IMG/VR virus record: IMGVR_UViG_3300042444_000762
Location: 1-28,227 of that record
Length of the DNA stretch: 28,227 nucleotides
Reading direction: 5' to 3' (one strand)
Origin: a virus
Shown: piece by piece, positions 7,915-14,949 of the stretch
Layout: each line of letters begins with the position of its first letter
How positions within the stretch are numbered: position 1 is the stretch's first letter
The notes under the pieces: model-generated
What the model was told of the DNA's origin: nothing
The model's database searches: none
The model's input: only the letters and a program-made list of their open reading frames with translations
Position numbers and translations under genes: made by a program

Positions 7915-8393
7915 TCCAGCCCGCCTACCTGGCGCAGCTGCGGCGAGAGCTGCGGGCGGAGCAGGCAATGACGCTGGTGCAGATCGAGCAGCTGGTGCCC
8001 GGGTGGTGGCCAACGCTCACCGATCTGGCGGAACAGCTGGGCAGCGAGCGGGCGACCCTGAACCGTTGCCTGTCCCGGCTGGAGCGGCAGGGCCTGCTGC
8101 GGCGGGTGACCCGGGGCAACGGGGGGGGCACCTGGATATGGTGGGTGAAGCGCTCCGCCGATGACCAGCCCAACGACATCGAGGCGCCTAGGTGGCGGCT
8201 GAGGGATCAAGCGGGTGGGCGGGCGCAGGAGATCATCGTCGGCCAGGAGCGGGCCTTCGCTTCAGCCAAGGGGATCCCGTTCAACACGGTGCGCAACTTT
8301 CTGGCTGGCCACCGGCCGCTGCTGGCGAAGCGGTGGAAACTGGTCAGCTCGCCCCTGCAGCTCGTTGACGAGAGCGAGCAACTCGCTGCCTGA
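7911..8393 (+). CDS. Winged-HTH transcription regulator
   Basis: The 160-aa protein carries a MarR/IclR-style winged helix at about residues 28-75: TLTDLAEQLGSERATLNRCL, then SRLERQGLLRRVTRGNG and a wing ending in GGTWIWWVKRS. The C-terminal half has a second HTH-like pattern (FASAKGIPFNTVRNFLAGHR). The start at 7911 is preferred over an in-frame GTG at 7890 because it gives an ATGA overlap with the preceding gene. It is the last gene of the rightward cassette and overlaps the leftward zinc-ribbon gene by 50 bases at their 3' ends, so the cassette and the late operon collide here. Confidence 0.75.
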   Translation: MIQPAYLAQLRRELRAEQAMTLVQIEQLVPGWWPTLTDLAEQLGSERATLNRCLSRLERQGLLRRVTRGNGGGTWIWWVKRSADDQPNDIEAPRWRLRDQAGGRAQEIIVGQERAFASAKGIPFNTVRNFLAGHRPLLAKRWKLVSSPLQLVDESEQLAA

Positions 8394-8553
8394 GGTCTTC
8401 CCGGCCGGCTGGCGTGACAGCCCAGCAGCGGGAGCAGAGGCCATCACGGCCCGCACCACGGATCTGCTTCCCGCAGGTGGGGCACAGCCGCACCGGGGGG
8501 AGGGCGCCGGCCAGCCGGGCCCGGTAGCGGGCCCACTTTCTGGAGTCAGGCAT
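8344..8553 (-). CDS. Small zinc-ribbon protein, 69 aa
   Basis: A CPTCG motif followed 15 residues later by CSRCW gives a C-x2-C...C-x2-C zinc ribbon, flanked by basic helices (DSRKWARYRARLAG and REDLRQRVARSRQR). I chose the ATG at 8553 because it overlaps the upstream stop by the same 8 bases (ATGCCTGA) seen at two other junctions in this cluster. It is the last gene of the leftward packaging block before the inverted regulatory cassette. The likely role is nucleic-acid or protein binding; it cannot be specified. Confidence 0.65.
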   Translation of the reverse strand: MPDSRKWARYRARLAGALPPVRLCPTCGKQIRGAGRDGLCSRCWAVTPAGREDLRQRVARSRQRAAGAS

Positions 8554-8947
8554 GGCGGCGGCGGCCCCTGGCGCGGCGTGCGCGCCGCTTGCGGCCGATG
8601 GGGCTGCCTCGCTTGGCTTCAATAATTAGGCGTTCAAGCACGGCCACAGTGCGATGGGCTGCAATGCCAAAGGGGCGGAAGGCTACCGCCAGCGGATCGG
8701 TGTCGGCCCCTAGGCCGGAGGGGGACTCACCCCATATCAGGGTGTGAGGCAGGCCGGAGGCGCCGGTGATCTCGCTTCTGAGGTTGGCGATCATGTCGGC
8801 GATGCCGGCTGCCGAGCGGTTGAAGTTAGTGAGATCTTCGCCCTCGCTCAGTTCGATAGCGGCGGTTCGCTGCCACTGATCCAGCAGCTGTTGCTGCTCC
8901 TGGTTGAGAGGCGGGGGGAGGCCCGGCGGCCCGTGGGGGTCAGGCAT
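8546..8947 (-). CDS. Chimeric small protein containing a portal fragment, 133 aa
   Basis: The N-terminal 35 residues are Pro/Gln-rich (starting MPDPHGPPGLPPPLNQEQQQ). About 49 residues follow that match portal residues 304-352 at 42 of 49 positions (DLTNFNRSAAGIAD, SEITGASGLPHTLIWGE, SPSGLGAD). A C-terminal helix (VAVLERLIIEAKRG) and a very basic tail follow. The portal part cannot form a portal on its own. The reading frame is open throughout, and the DNA differences from the parent gene are mostly silent or conservative. The start at 8947 gives an 8-base ATGCCTGA overlap with the upstream gene. It could be a small head-associated protein built by recombination or a decaying remnant still in frame. 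Confidence 0.65.
   Translation of the reverse strand: MPDPHGPPGLPPPLNQEQQQLLDQWQRTAAIELSEGEDLTNFNRSAAGIADMIANLRSEITGASGLPHTLIWGESPSGLGADTDPLAVAFRPFGIAAHRTVAVLERLIIEAKRGSPIGRKRRARRARGRRRHA
8705..8849 (-). repeat. Partial portal duplication (second copy)
   Basis: This is the second copy of the portal segment at 5156-5300, in the same orientation and frame, with 123 of 145 bases identical by hand count. It encodes the middle of the chimeric 133-aa protein. Of the 22 mismatches few alter the protein (7 changes in 49 residues, all but one conservative). Confidence 0.92.
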
Positions 8948-9161
8948 CGTCAGCCTCTGCCAGCAGGCGGGCGGCTCTCGCAGCGGAGACCACACCGGAG
9001 TTGTTGCCATTCTCCAAAATTGCCAATGCCAAAACTTGAGAACGTTGCAGGCCCAAGGGGCTGTATTGGTCAATGAAGCTGCCTAGCCTGAGCACGGCTT
9101 CTTCAAGCTCTTGGCGATCTTGCTGTTGCTGAAAGTAATCGCGGGGGGTGGGGTCAGGCAT
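8940..9161 (-). CDS. Small hypothetical protein, 73 aa
   Basis: A helical protein with an N-terminal Gln-rich helix (RDYFQQQQDRQELEEAVLRL) and a second helical half (GVVSAARAARLLAEADDA). The family is not recognised. The ATG at 9161 is chosen because it overlaps the upstream stop by ATGCCTGA, giving an MPDP start like that of the next gene. The first residues (MPDP) and the upstream bases are nearly the same as in its downstream neighbour, which suggests a duplicated initiation region. Confidence 0.6.
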   Translation of the reverse strand: MPDPTPRDYFQQQQDRQELEEAVLRLGSFIDQYSPLGLQRSQVLALAILENGNNSGVVSAARAARLLAEADDA

Positions 9162-9336
9162 CAACAATCTCAACCATGGCGGGCCAATCGGGCATGGTCG
9201 GGTCGTAGGCGTCTTCGAGAGCCGGCCGCAGCTCGGCGCGGGTGACGCGGATCACGCCGCCATCAGCGCCCCATTCATGGAAATGGCCGCCTAGGTGCGT
9301 GCGGGCCAGGATTTTGTCAACCGTTGGGACAGTCAT
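9154..9336 (-). CDS. Small hypothetical protein, 60 aa
   Basis: Begins MTVPTVDKILARTHLGGHFH and ends with an acidic half (PALEDAYDPTMPDWPAMVEI). No family is recognised. The start at 9336 is the first ATG; a TTG at 9345 is also possible. The frame stays open further upstream and encodes PDPHGPPEP at about 9368-9394, a match to the leader of the chimeric portal-fragment gene, but the start codon expected there reads ACT instead of ATG. Confidence 0.5.
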   Translation of the reverse strand: MTVPTVDKILARTHLGGHFHEWGADGGVIRVTRAELRPALEDAYDPTMPDWPAMVEIVDA

Positions 9337-9391
9337 TGAAGGCAATGCACTGGGGATGGGTTGCCGTATGGGCTCCGGCGGGCCGTGGGGG

Positions 9392-9547
9392 TCAGGAGTA
9401 AGGGCAATCAGGGTTGCCGGTGGCCGTGTAACCCAGCTCAGCAGCGCAGCGTGCGAGGCGCACGTCCAGCTCGCGGGACTTGCGCTGAACCATGGCCCTG
9501 ATCTGAGCTTCGATCTGAACCAGGTGCGCGGGGGTGGGGGTGGTCAT
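9392..9547 (-). CDS. Small hypothetical protein, 51 aa
   Basis: The frame starts at ATG 9547 with MTTPTPAHLVQIEAQIRAMV, continues as a charged helix with RELDVRLARCAAELGY and ends TGNPDCPYS before TGA at 9392-9394. The helical periodicity and codon use are convincing despite its size. The start sits in an ATGA overlap with a frame ending at 9544. No known family. Confidence 0.55.
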   Translation of the reverse strand: MTTPTPAHLVQIEAQIRAMVQRKSRELDVRLARCAAELGYTATGNPDCPYS

Positions 9548-9678
9548 TGCTGGGGAGCGATGGGACGGGCCGGGGCGACTCCCCCGATGCCCATACTGTA
9601 ACGCACAAGTAGCAGGATGGACGGGCCGGCATGGGACGGTTCACCGGCCGCGACACTCAATCCTGCTAGCGAGAGCAA
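9544..9678 (-). CDS. Doubtful 44-aa ORF with signal-like hydrophobic segment
   Basis: This frame overlaps the 3' end of the 94-aa gene and ends in an ATGA overlap with the 51-aa gene, which is its main support. The sequence has a hydrophobic stretch (FLIGLLSLAGLSVAAGEP spans the TTG start region) followed by SILLLVRYSMGIGG, which looks like a small secreted or membrane peptide. The start is uncertain: TTG at 9678 or an upstream codon inside the neighbouring gene. Confidence 0.25.
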   Translation of the reverse strand: MLSLAGLSVAAGEPSHAGPSILLLVRYSMGIGGVAPARPIAPQQ

Positions 9679-9925
9679 CCCGATGAGGAAGGATCTCCCA
9701 TAGGCGCGGCCGCTTCTCCAGCACGGCGGGGCACTGGCGCAGTAACCGGGCAGCCACGGCGGCCCCCAGGTGAAACACCTGGCCATTGGAATTGTGATGG
9801 CGCCCGTCAGGCCATAAACGCTCGGCAAGCGTGTTGGCTCGCAGCGTCGTTACGCCTTCACGGTGCATCTTCCCAATTTCGCGCATCACCACATCAGCGG
9901 TTGCGCGGTTTTGATGCGTTCTCAT
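9641..9925 (-). CDS. Hypothetical protein with winged-helix look, 94 aa
   Basis: The sequence ATADVVMREIGKMHREGVTT followed by TLRANTLAERLWPDGRHHNS and GAAVAARLLRQCPAVLEKRP fits a small helix-turn-helix or wHTH fold, ending in a basic tail. The ATG at 9925 lies one base after the preceding stop. I do not know the family. It sits downstream of the terminase gene in the leftward block, where small accessory or regulatory genes are common. Confidence 0.65.
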   Translation of the reverse strand: MRTHQNRATADVVMREIGKMHREGVTTLRANTLAERLWPDGRHHNSNGQVFHLGAAVAARLLRQCPAVLEKRPRLWEILPHRVALASRIECRGR

Positions 9926-9926
9926 G

Positions 9927-10247
9927 TCATGGGAAATAGATCGTGATCCAGTCCCACCTGACCTGGAACCACAGCCAGCAGCACATCCACTCGTAGGGCT
10001 CACGCCTTGGAATCAAGGGCAAGCCCCTGAACCTGCCTGCTTCAGGGAAGAACGTCACCGAGACCCGAACCGCCATCACGGGCTTCCCGTCAAGCTGGGG
10101 TCGACGGAACCAACCCCACTGAAGGCCGGAGCCGAAAAGCATGTGCCAGGCAAGGCAGGCCAGCCAGAGCCGCACCACAATTCCCGTGAATGCCTGCACC
10201 ACGGCGCTGGCGGTCAGCAATCCGTGGTGAACGTCCAGGAGGGTCAT
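9927..10247 (-). CDS. Hypothetical aromatic-rich protein, 106 aa
   Basis: The first 45 residues include a hydrophobic segment (AFTGIVVRLWLACLAWHMLF) that may be membrane-associated. The second half is rich in Trp, Arg and Phe (PEAGRFRGLPLIPRREPYEW, then CCWLWFQVRWDW). The ATG at 10247 overlaps the upstream stop as ATGA, which decides the start against an in-frame codon at 10355. I do not recognise the family. It could be a lysis or membrane-associated phage accessory protein, but this is speculative. Confidence 0.6.
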   Translation of the reverse strand: MTLLDVHHGLLTASAVVQAFTGIVVRLWLACLAWHMLFGSGLQWGWFRRPQLDGKPVMAVRVSVTFFPEAGRFRGLPLIPRREPYEWMCCWLWFQVRWDWITIYFP

Positions 10248-10447
10248 GGCTCGCGCCCCTCCTCTTTCGATGGCCCATAGGGGCACGAGCAAGCCAAACC
10301 GAAGAAGGAGTGTTCGGTCATGTCGTGCACCACGGCATCTCCGCAAACGATGCACTGCTTCATCTCGTCATTGATGCAGCCTCGGACACGGCTGATCGTG
10401 GGGCCGCCGACTGCCGCGCAGTCTTTGGGGCGGAAGAGGGGCATCAT
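10244..10447 (-). CDS. Small Cys-rich (zinc-binding) protein, 67 aa
   Basis: The core is CIVCGDAVVHDMTEHSFFGL followed by ACSCPYG, giving paired C-x2-C and C-x-C sites that suggest a zinc knuckle. The start is uncertain: 10486 overlaps TerL, 10447 follows the TerL stop by 20 bases and is my choice, and 10363 (immediately before KQCIVC) would leave just the knuckle. It ends in ATGA overlap with the 106-aa gene. Confidence 0.55.
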   Translation of the reverse strand: MMPLFRPKDCAAVGGPTISRVRGCINDEMKQCIVCGDAVVHDMTEHSFFGLACSCPYGPSKEEGREP

Positions 10448-10467
10448 CAGGTACTGATGTTCTGGGT

Positions 10468-12024
10468 TCACACCATCTTGACCCATTCGGCCATCATCGG
10501 TCGAGTTCGGGCGCCGGCTTCACAAGCTGCAGCCAGGCTCATAACTGCGTCGTCGTGGCAGCCGGCTGCGGCCTCGCGGTTGCCGTCGGCCCCTTGGCGG
10601 AAGGTGCGCATCTGCTTGCCGTAGATGTCGTCCGGGGGGATCCCCAGCTCGCCCTGCTCCAACAACAACAGGACCCGGTCGGTCATGCGGATTTTCGAGG
10701 GCTTGGAGGTGGCGAACTCTTCGATCGGCACCCCGGGCCGGAGGATCGACAGGGCCTCCCCCACGTTGGCCCCGACGCCGTTGTTCTCGATCGCCACCAT
10801 CTCGGGGCTGTACTCGTCGATCAGGCGGGCGGTGCGCTGCAGGCCGTAGTCGCGGCTGCGGCGGGCGTCGTTGAAACGGGCCACCACCTGCCAGGGGTTG
10901 GAGGTGATGTCGAGCACGGTGGTGACCCATTCGTCGTCGCCGGAGCCGTTGGGGTCGATCCCGATCACGTAGCTGTGGCCCCTGGTGGCCAGCTGCAGGC
11001 CGCCGATGGCCTCGGCCGCCTCGATCAGGTCGTGGGGGTAGACCTCAGCGTCAGTGGCGGCGAAGTCGAGCTCAAACTCCTGCCGGTAGCGCTGCTGGGT
11101 GAGCTGAAACTTGCGGCGGGTGTTCTCTGGATAGTCCGGATCCAGCGAATAGATCGGGTGCTGGCTCCAGTGGATCGCCACCTTGGCGAACTGGCCATCG
11201 GGAGAACAGCGCAGCGTGGGGATGTCGTTGACGAAGCTGTCGCCGACCTGCACCTCGCCGTGGTCGGTGCTCCAGTGCTCGTAGAACCGGCCGCTGCGGC
11301 CGTTGGGGGTGGAGACCCACACGGCCCTGGCCCGGGCCCCCAGCAGGGAAAGGGTGGGCATGGCACCGGTCTCGATGCCGGCCAATTTCTCGATGAAGGC
11401 ACCCTCATCGAAAAGGACCATTGAGGCCGACGGGATGCCCCGGGCGGCCCGCTCGGTGGGGGGCAGGAAGTGGAGGCTGCCGCGGCCCTGGAAGACCAGC
11501 TTGCGGGCGCTGTCCTTCGGCAGGGGAGGGCAGGCGGAGCCCAGGGAGGCGGCCTGGCCCTTGATCCGTGCCGCCAGCTCGCTTGCGTCCTCCCCGGTCT
11601 TGCTGAAGATGATCCCGACCCACGCCGGCCGTTGGATGGCCTGCTGGAGCATGTAGGAGATGATCGTCTCGGAAACACCGGTCTGGCGGCTCTTGTTGAC
11701 GTAGGTGTTCTGGTGGCCCCGGATCGTGCGGATCAGGTCCAGCTGGTAGTCCCAAGGCCTGAAGCGCAGGTACTTGCCCTGGGAGGCGATGTAGGTTCGG
11801 GCGGCAAAGTCGGGCCAGCGCTTCGGGAGCTGGTCCCATGGCAGCACCTGCTGGCTCTGGCTGAAAATCCCCCGGCGGGGCACGTAGCGCAGCAGGGGGC
11901 GCACCACCCGCTTCGGCTTGGGGAGGTGCAGGCCTGCGGGGCCCTTGCGGGGCCAGGAGAAACAGGGGGTCTGGGTGCGCAGCTGGGCGTCGTATTCGGC
12001 CCAGGCCTCGTCATCCCAGGCCAT
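10468..12024 (-). CDS. terL: Terminase large subunit
   Basis: The 518-aa protein has both halves of a packaging motor. The ATPase has a Walker A-like loop at 111-119 (KSRQTGVSE), Walker B at 202-208 (MVLFDEG) and a coupling motif at 237-242 (VSTPNG). The RNase H-like nuclease has acidic residues at 356 (VIGIDPNG), 413 (AIENNGVGAN) and 491-492 (DDAVMSLAAA). It powers DNA translocation into the head and cuts concatemers. Its ATG at 12024 overlaps the stop of the putative small subunit (TGATG). Length and motif order are normal. Portal would be expected directly downstream, but small genes and an inverted cassette intervene. Confidence 0.95.
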   Translation of the reverse strand: MAWDDEAWAEYDAQLRTQTPCFSWPRKGPAGLHLPKPKRVVRPLLRYVPRRGIFSQSQQVLPWDQLPKRWPDFAARTYIASQGKYLRFRPWDYQLDLIRTIRGHQNTYVNKSRQTGVSETIISYMLQQAIQRPAWVGIIFSKTGEDASELAARIKGQAASLGSACPPLPKDSARKLVFQGRGSLHFLPPTERAARGIPSASMVLFDEGAFIEKLAGIETGAMPTLSLLGARARAVWVSTPNGRSGRFYEHWSTDHGEVQVGDSFVNDIPTLRCSPDGQFAKVAIHWSQHPIYSLDPDYPENTRRKFQLTQQRYRQEFELDFAATDAEVYPHDLIEAAEAIGGLQLATRGHSYVIGIDPNGSGDDEWVTTVLDITSNPWQVVARFNDARRSRDYGLQRTARLIDEYSPEMVAIENNGVGANVGEALSILRPGVPIEEFATSKPSKIRMTDRVLLLLEQGELGIPPDDIYGKQMRTFRQGADGNREAAAGCHDDAVMSLAAACEAGARTRPMMAEWVKMV

Positions 12025-12530
12025 CAGAAATCGCCTTCACGGTCCATGGCCTCCTGCTCCTCTGGTGTGAGGCTGTTGGCACCGGCACCGCCGTCGCCGC
12101 TCTCCTGCTGCTCCCGCTCGAACTTATCGACGGAGAGGATCAGCTGGTTGATCTCCCGGTTCACTCCCAGGGCGGTGCTGAGCTGCTTCTCGGCCATGCA
12201 CGTTTTCAGGAGGTGCTCCATGCGGCTGACCTGGATGGAGGCCAGGCGCAACCGGTCGTAGAGGCTGACAGCGGTGCTGCAGAGGTCGTAGGCCTCCTGC
12301 ACCAGCCTGGCGGCCACGGCGGGGGAGACTCGCCAGCCCTTGACGGCCACGTCCATCAGATCCATGGGGCCATAGCCCCGTTTCACCGCCATTCCCAGCA
12401 GGGCATGGACCCGGTAGTTCCTCTCAGCGGCCCTGGATAGGGAGCGGTCCTTTGTCTTTGCCTTGCCCCGGGGCTTTCGTTTGGCGCCAGCTTCTCCGTT
12501 GCTGCTCACGCCGGTGGCCCTCCTGGTCAC
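12024..12530 (-). CDS. Putative terminase small subunit
   Basis: The 168-aa protein has a basic N-terminus (AKRKPRGKAKTKDRSLSRAA), a central helical region that could hold a DNA-binding HTH (GPMDLMDVAVKGWRVSPAVA), a long oligomerisation-type helix (REINQLILSVDKFEREQQES) and an acidic C-terminus ending EEQEAMDREGDF. Size, architecture and position immediately before terL with a TGATG overlap all fit TerS, which recognises the packaging site and stimulates TerL. The call is by context and architecture; I see no family-specific motif. The upstream HTH protein is an alternative candidate. Confidence 0.6.
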   Translation of the reverse strand: MTRRATGVSSNGEAGAKRKPRGKAKTKDRSLSRAAERNYRVHALLGMAVKRGYGPMDLMDVAVKGWRVSPAVAARLVQEAYDLCSTAVSLYDRLRLASIQVSRMEHLLKTCMAEKQLSTALGVNREINQLILSVDKFEREQQESGDGGAGANSLTPEEQEAMDREGDF

Positions 12531-13339
12531 AGGCTAGGCGGCCGAAACAGCGGCATCACCCGTGGGGGTAGGGCGGCCGCAGCCTGGCGCATGCGGTTCG
12601 GGTTGATGTGGTTGCCGGGCCTCACCACGATCCCGAAGCGCTTGAGGGTGCCGGAGACGATGGCCGAGGGGATGTCGAACTCCCGGGCCATGGCGGCAAC
12701 AGTGCGGCCCTCGATCCAGCCGTTGCGCAGCTGCTCGATCACCTCCGCCGGCGGTAGCTCCTCCGGCAGCAGCTCGCCGCGGCGGCGGCGGGCACGCTCC
12801 AACATGCGGGCGGACTGGGTGGGGTTGTCGTGCTCCTTGAACCAGCAGCTGACGGCCTGGGTGCTGCGGTTGATCCTGAGGGCGATGGAGGCATGATCGA
12901 GGCCTTCGGCCCGCAGCCGCAGGCAGGTAGCCCCTTCCTTGGGGCTCCACTGCCGGTAGCCCTCTGGCACCTTCATCCGATCAGCACGGATGGTGACGCC
13001 GGCCTGCACCAGCAGCTGGCGGATGGTGGCCCGGCTCACCTGGTAGGTGGTGGCCAGTGCCTCGATGCTGTCGCCGGTGAGGTAAAGGTTCACCACCACC
13101 TCAGCCGGTAGGCGGGGCTTGAGCGGAACAATGCCATCGCCACCCGCCATGAGGTTGCGCCGCAAGGCCCGCCCCCGCTCCACGTGGCCCCCGCTGATCC
13201 GTGCATCTGCCAGATAGGCGTAGACGGTGCCTCTGCAGCAGCCCAGCTGCGCTGCAATCTCGCGGACCGGCACCTCCTGCTGGTGCAGAGCCTCAATCCG
13301 GGTGTGATCGGCCGTGGTCAGTCGGTGTCCGGCTGCCAT
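12527..13339 (-). CDS. DNA-binding protein with four HTH units
   Basis: The 270-aa protein appears to hold four successive helix-turn-helix units: about 10-45 (EVPVREIAAQLGCCRGTVYA), 78-116 (DSIEALATTYQVSRATIRQL), 128-170 (Myb/SANT-like, DHASIALRINRSTQAVSCWF) and 198-240 (RTVAAMAREFDIPSAIVSGT). No catalytic motif is seen, so it is not a transposase. Four recognition helices suggest binding to a long or repeated site, for example a packaging site or a late operator. It starts 3 bases after the ParB-like gene and overlaps the small terminase by ATGA. Confidence 0.8.
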   Translation of the reverse strand: MAAGHRLTTADHTRIEALHQQEVPVREIAAQLGCCRGTVYAYLADARISGGHVERGRALRRNLMAGGDGIVPLKPRLPAEVVVNLYLTGDSIEALATTYQVSRATIRQLLVQAGVTIRADRMKVPEGYRQWSPKEGATCLRLRAEGLDHASIALRINRSTQAVSCWFKEHDNPTQSARMLERARRRRGELLPEELPPAEVIEQLRNGWIEGRTVAAMAREFDIPSAIVSGTLKRFGIVVRPGNHINPNRMRQAAAALPPRVMPLFRPPSL

Positions 13340-13342
13340 GGC

Positions 13343-13996
13343 TCAGCGGCCACGGTGGGCCAGCAGGGCCTCCACAGCCCGGGACAGGCGGGCCTCGGTG
13401 CTGTCCTCTTCCGGCATGGCCTCAGCCAGACGTGCCAGCAGCTGCTGGAACTTAGAGAGTGCCTCCTGGCTGGGGAAGTTGAGCTGCACCGACAAGCCGG
13501 CGGGTTCATCCGGTGGCGCGGGAGGCTCCTCCTCCTCATCGATGTCATCCACCAGGGCCTTGAACTCGTCGTCGGTGAAGTACGGGCTCAGATCAAGATC
13601 GGCGTGATCCTCCAGCAGGGCGTTGAGGGCCTTGCCGTCGAACTCCGACAGATCAGAGCTGCGGTTGTCGGCGACGCCGTACTCCGCCTTTTGCGAGGGG
13701 GAAAGATCTGTCCGCTGCACCGCCACCAGGGTGCGGCCATCGGCCGGGATTACCAGCACCCTCTCGATGCCGATGGCTGCGGCCGCCTCGGCGGTGCCAT
13801 TGCCGGCGAGGATCACGCCCCGCTCATCCACCACCAGGGAGCGGGCAGCGCCGAACTCGCGCAGCGAGCGCTCGATCATCCCGGTGGACCGCTGGGTGCG
13901 GCGTCTGGCGTTTTTGGGGTCCTGGAGCAGGGCCTCCAGAGTGGTCTCGGTCGGGGCGGTGACTGCTGCCAGGGGGGATGTGCGGGGCCGAGCCAT
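13343..13996 (-). CDS. ParB/sulfiredoxin-like domain protein
   Basis: The 217-aa protein carries a ParB N-terminal-like domain at about 20-115: LLQDPKNARRRTQRSTGMIE, SLREFGAARSLVVDERGVIL, then the signature AGNGTAEAAAAIG, and YGVADNRSSDLSEFD. A Glu/Pro-rich hinge (DIDEEEEPPAPPDEPAG) leads to a C-terminal helical part. Such ParB-like proteins are common next to terminase genes in phages, sometimes beside a DNA methylase; no methylase is present here. I chose ATG 13996 over 14023 because MARPRTSP gives a better basic start. It heads the leftward packaging operon. Confidence 0.85.
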   Translation of the reverse strand: MARPRTSPLAAVTAPTETTLEALLQDPKNARRRTQRSTGMIERSLREFGAARSLVVDERGVILAGNGTAEAAAAIGIERVLVIPADGRTLVAVQRTDLSPSQKAEYGVADNRSSDLSEFDGKALNALLEDHADLDLSPYFTDDEFKALVDDIDEEEEPPAPPDEPAGLSVQLNFPSQEALSKFQQLLARLAEAMPEEDSTEARLSRAVEALLAHRGR

Positions 13997-14073
13997 GCTG
14001 GGTAGTGGCGTTTCCGGCCCCAAACGTAGCGGGTCAGGTACATACTCATCCCTAAGCGCAGCATCTGACTGCG

Positions 14074-14949
14074 ATGGGTTTCCGCAGCAGTTGCGCTGTG
14101 CGTAGGCACTCCAAACGCTCTGAAGTCAACATTCCGGAGAGGATGGGGGCCCTGTGGCGCACTGGCTTCTACTGGTCAGCAGCCAGCGCCGAAACAGGAG
14201 ACACGATCTGGGCCCTGTGGGATTGGTGGAAGACGACAGGGGCACGCCTGGCCGATCCAGTGGATCGAGCATTGGCACAGAGACTGATACAAGCGAACTA
14301 CAAGTTCAGATCGCCACAGCTTTTTGATGGCCTGATGATCTGCCGCTGCGGGCGGCGAATGTGGAGGCCTGAACAGAAAGACACCTTTGGCAAGCCCCAT
14401 CGTTGGTCTTGCCCGGTCTGCCGGCTGCCCAGCGGCAAGCGGGACTGGGTGCAGGCCGCGGCCATCAAGCGAGCGGTGTTTGAGGCCTTGCAGCGGCGGC
14501 TGCCGGAGCTGGCCCGGCTGTGCGAGCACCGCACGCCGATGCAGCGGGAGCGGGAGCAGCAGTGGCTGCAGCAGCTGGAGGACTTCCTGGAGCTCAGCCG
14601 GCGGCTGCATGACGCGGGCCTGCCCCGGATGGATTATCCGACCATGGCGGCCCGGGTGCAGCTGGCCCGGGACCAGGTGGGGGAGGACGTCGACCTGGTG
14701 CGGCGCAACTGGGGGAGGACGTTCAGCAGCTGGGGGGCCTGGGATGGAGCCACCTCACACCAGTGGCGGATGGTCAGCTCCTTTTTCTGCCGAAAGATCG
14801 TCTGGGATGGCGAGGGCCTCCAAGTCGTCCTGTTCGGGCGGCGCTTTGTCGATCCACTGCTGATGAATGCCCAGCAGGACCCAGTTGATCGAGGACTGTG
14901 GCCAGTTCACTCCCTCCCCCCGAGTCACCCGGCTCATCGGGATCGCTGA
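14074..14949 (+). CDS. Serine-recombinase C-terminal half without catalytic domain
   Basis: The 291-aa product resembles the C-terminal part of large serine recombinases: LFDGLMICRCGRRMWRPEQK, a second CPVC knuckle giving a zinc beta ribbon at about 107-136, then a helical, coiled-coil-like stretch (REREQQWLQQLEDFLELSRR) and a terminal beta part (IVWDGEGLQVVLFGRRFVDP). The resolvase catalytic domain (Ser nucleophile, about 150 residues) is absent, and the DNA immediately upstream belongs to the divergent ParB gene. It is either a 5'-truncated integrase remnant or a domesticated DNA-binding protein. The start may be 14074 or 14143. The last 16 bases overlap the convergent 99-aa gene. Confidence 0.65.
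   Translation: MGFRSSCAVRRHSKRSEVNIPERMGALWRTGFYWSAASAETGDTIWALWDWWKTTGARLADPVDRALAQRLIQANYKFRSPQLFDGLMICRCGRRMWRPEQKDTFGKPHRWSCPVCRLPSGKRDWVQAAAIKRAVFEALQRRLPELARLCEHRTPMQREREQQWLQQLEDFLELSRRLHDAGLPRMDYPTMAARVQLARDQVGEDVDLVRRNWGRTFSSWGAWDGATSHQWRMVSSFFCRKIVWDGEGLQVVLFGRRFVDPLLMNAQQDPVDRGLWPVHSLPPSHPAHRDR

Noticed and set aside
10555-11424. 289-aa rightward open frame opposite terL
   Set aside because: Shadow of the terminase gene, whose motifs are unambiguous; the product is low-complexity Gly/Val/Asp/Leu.
12527-13339. Transposase call for the four-HTH protein
   Set aside because: No DDE or other catalytic domain, no terminal inverted repeats, and tight coupling to the terminase genes.
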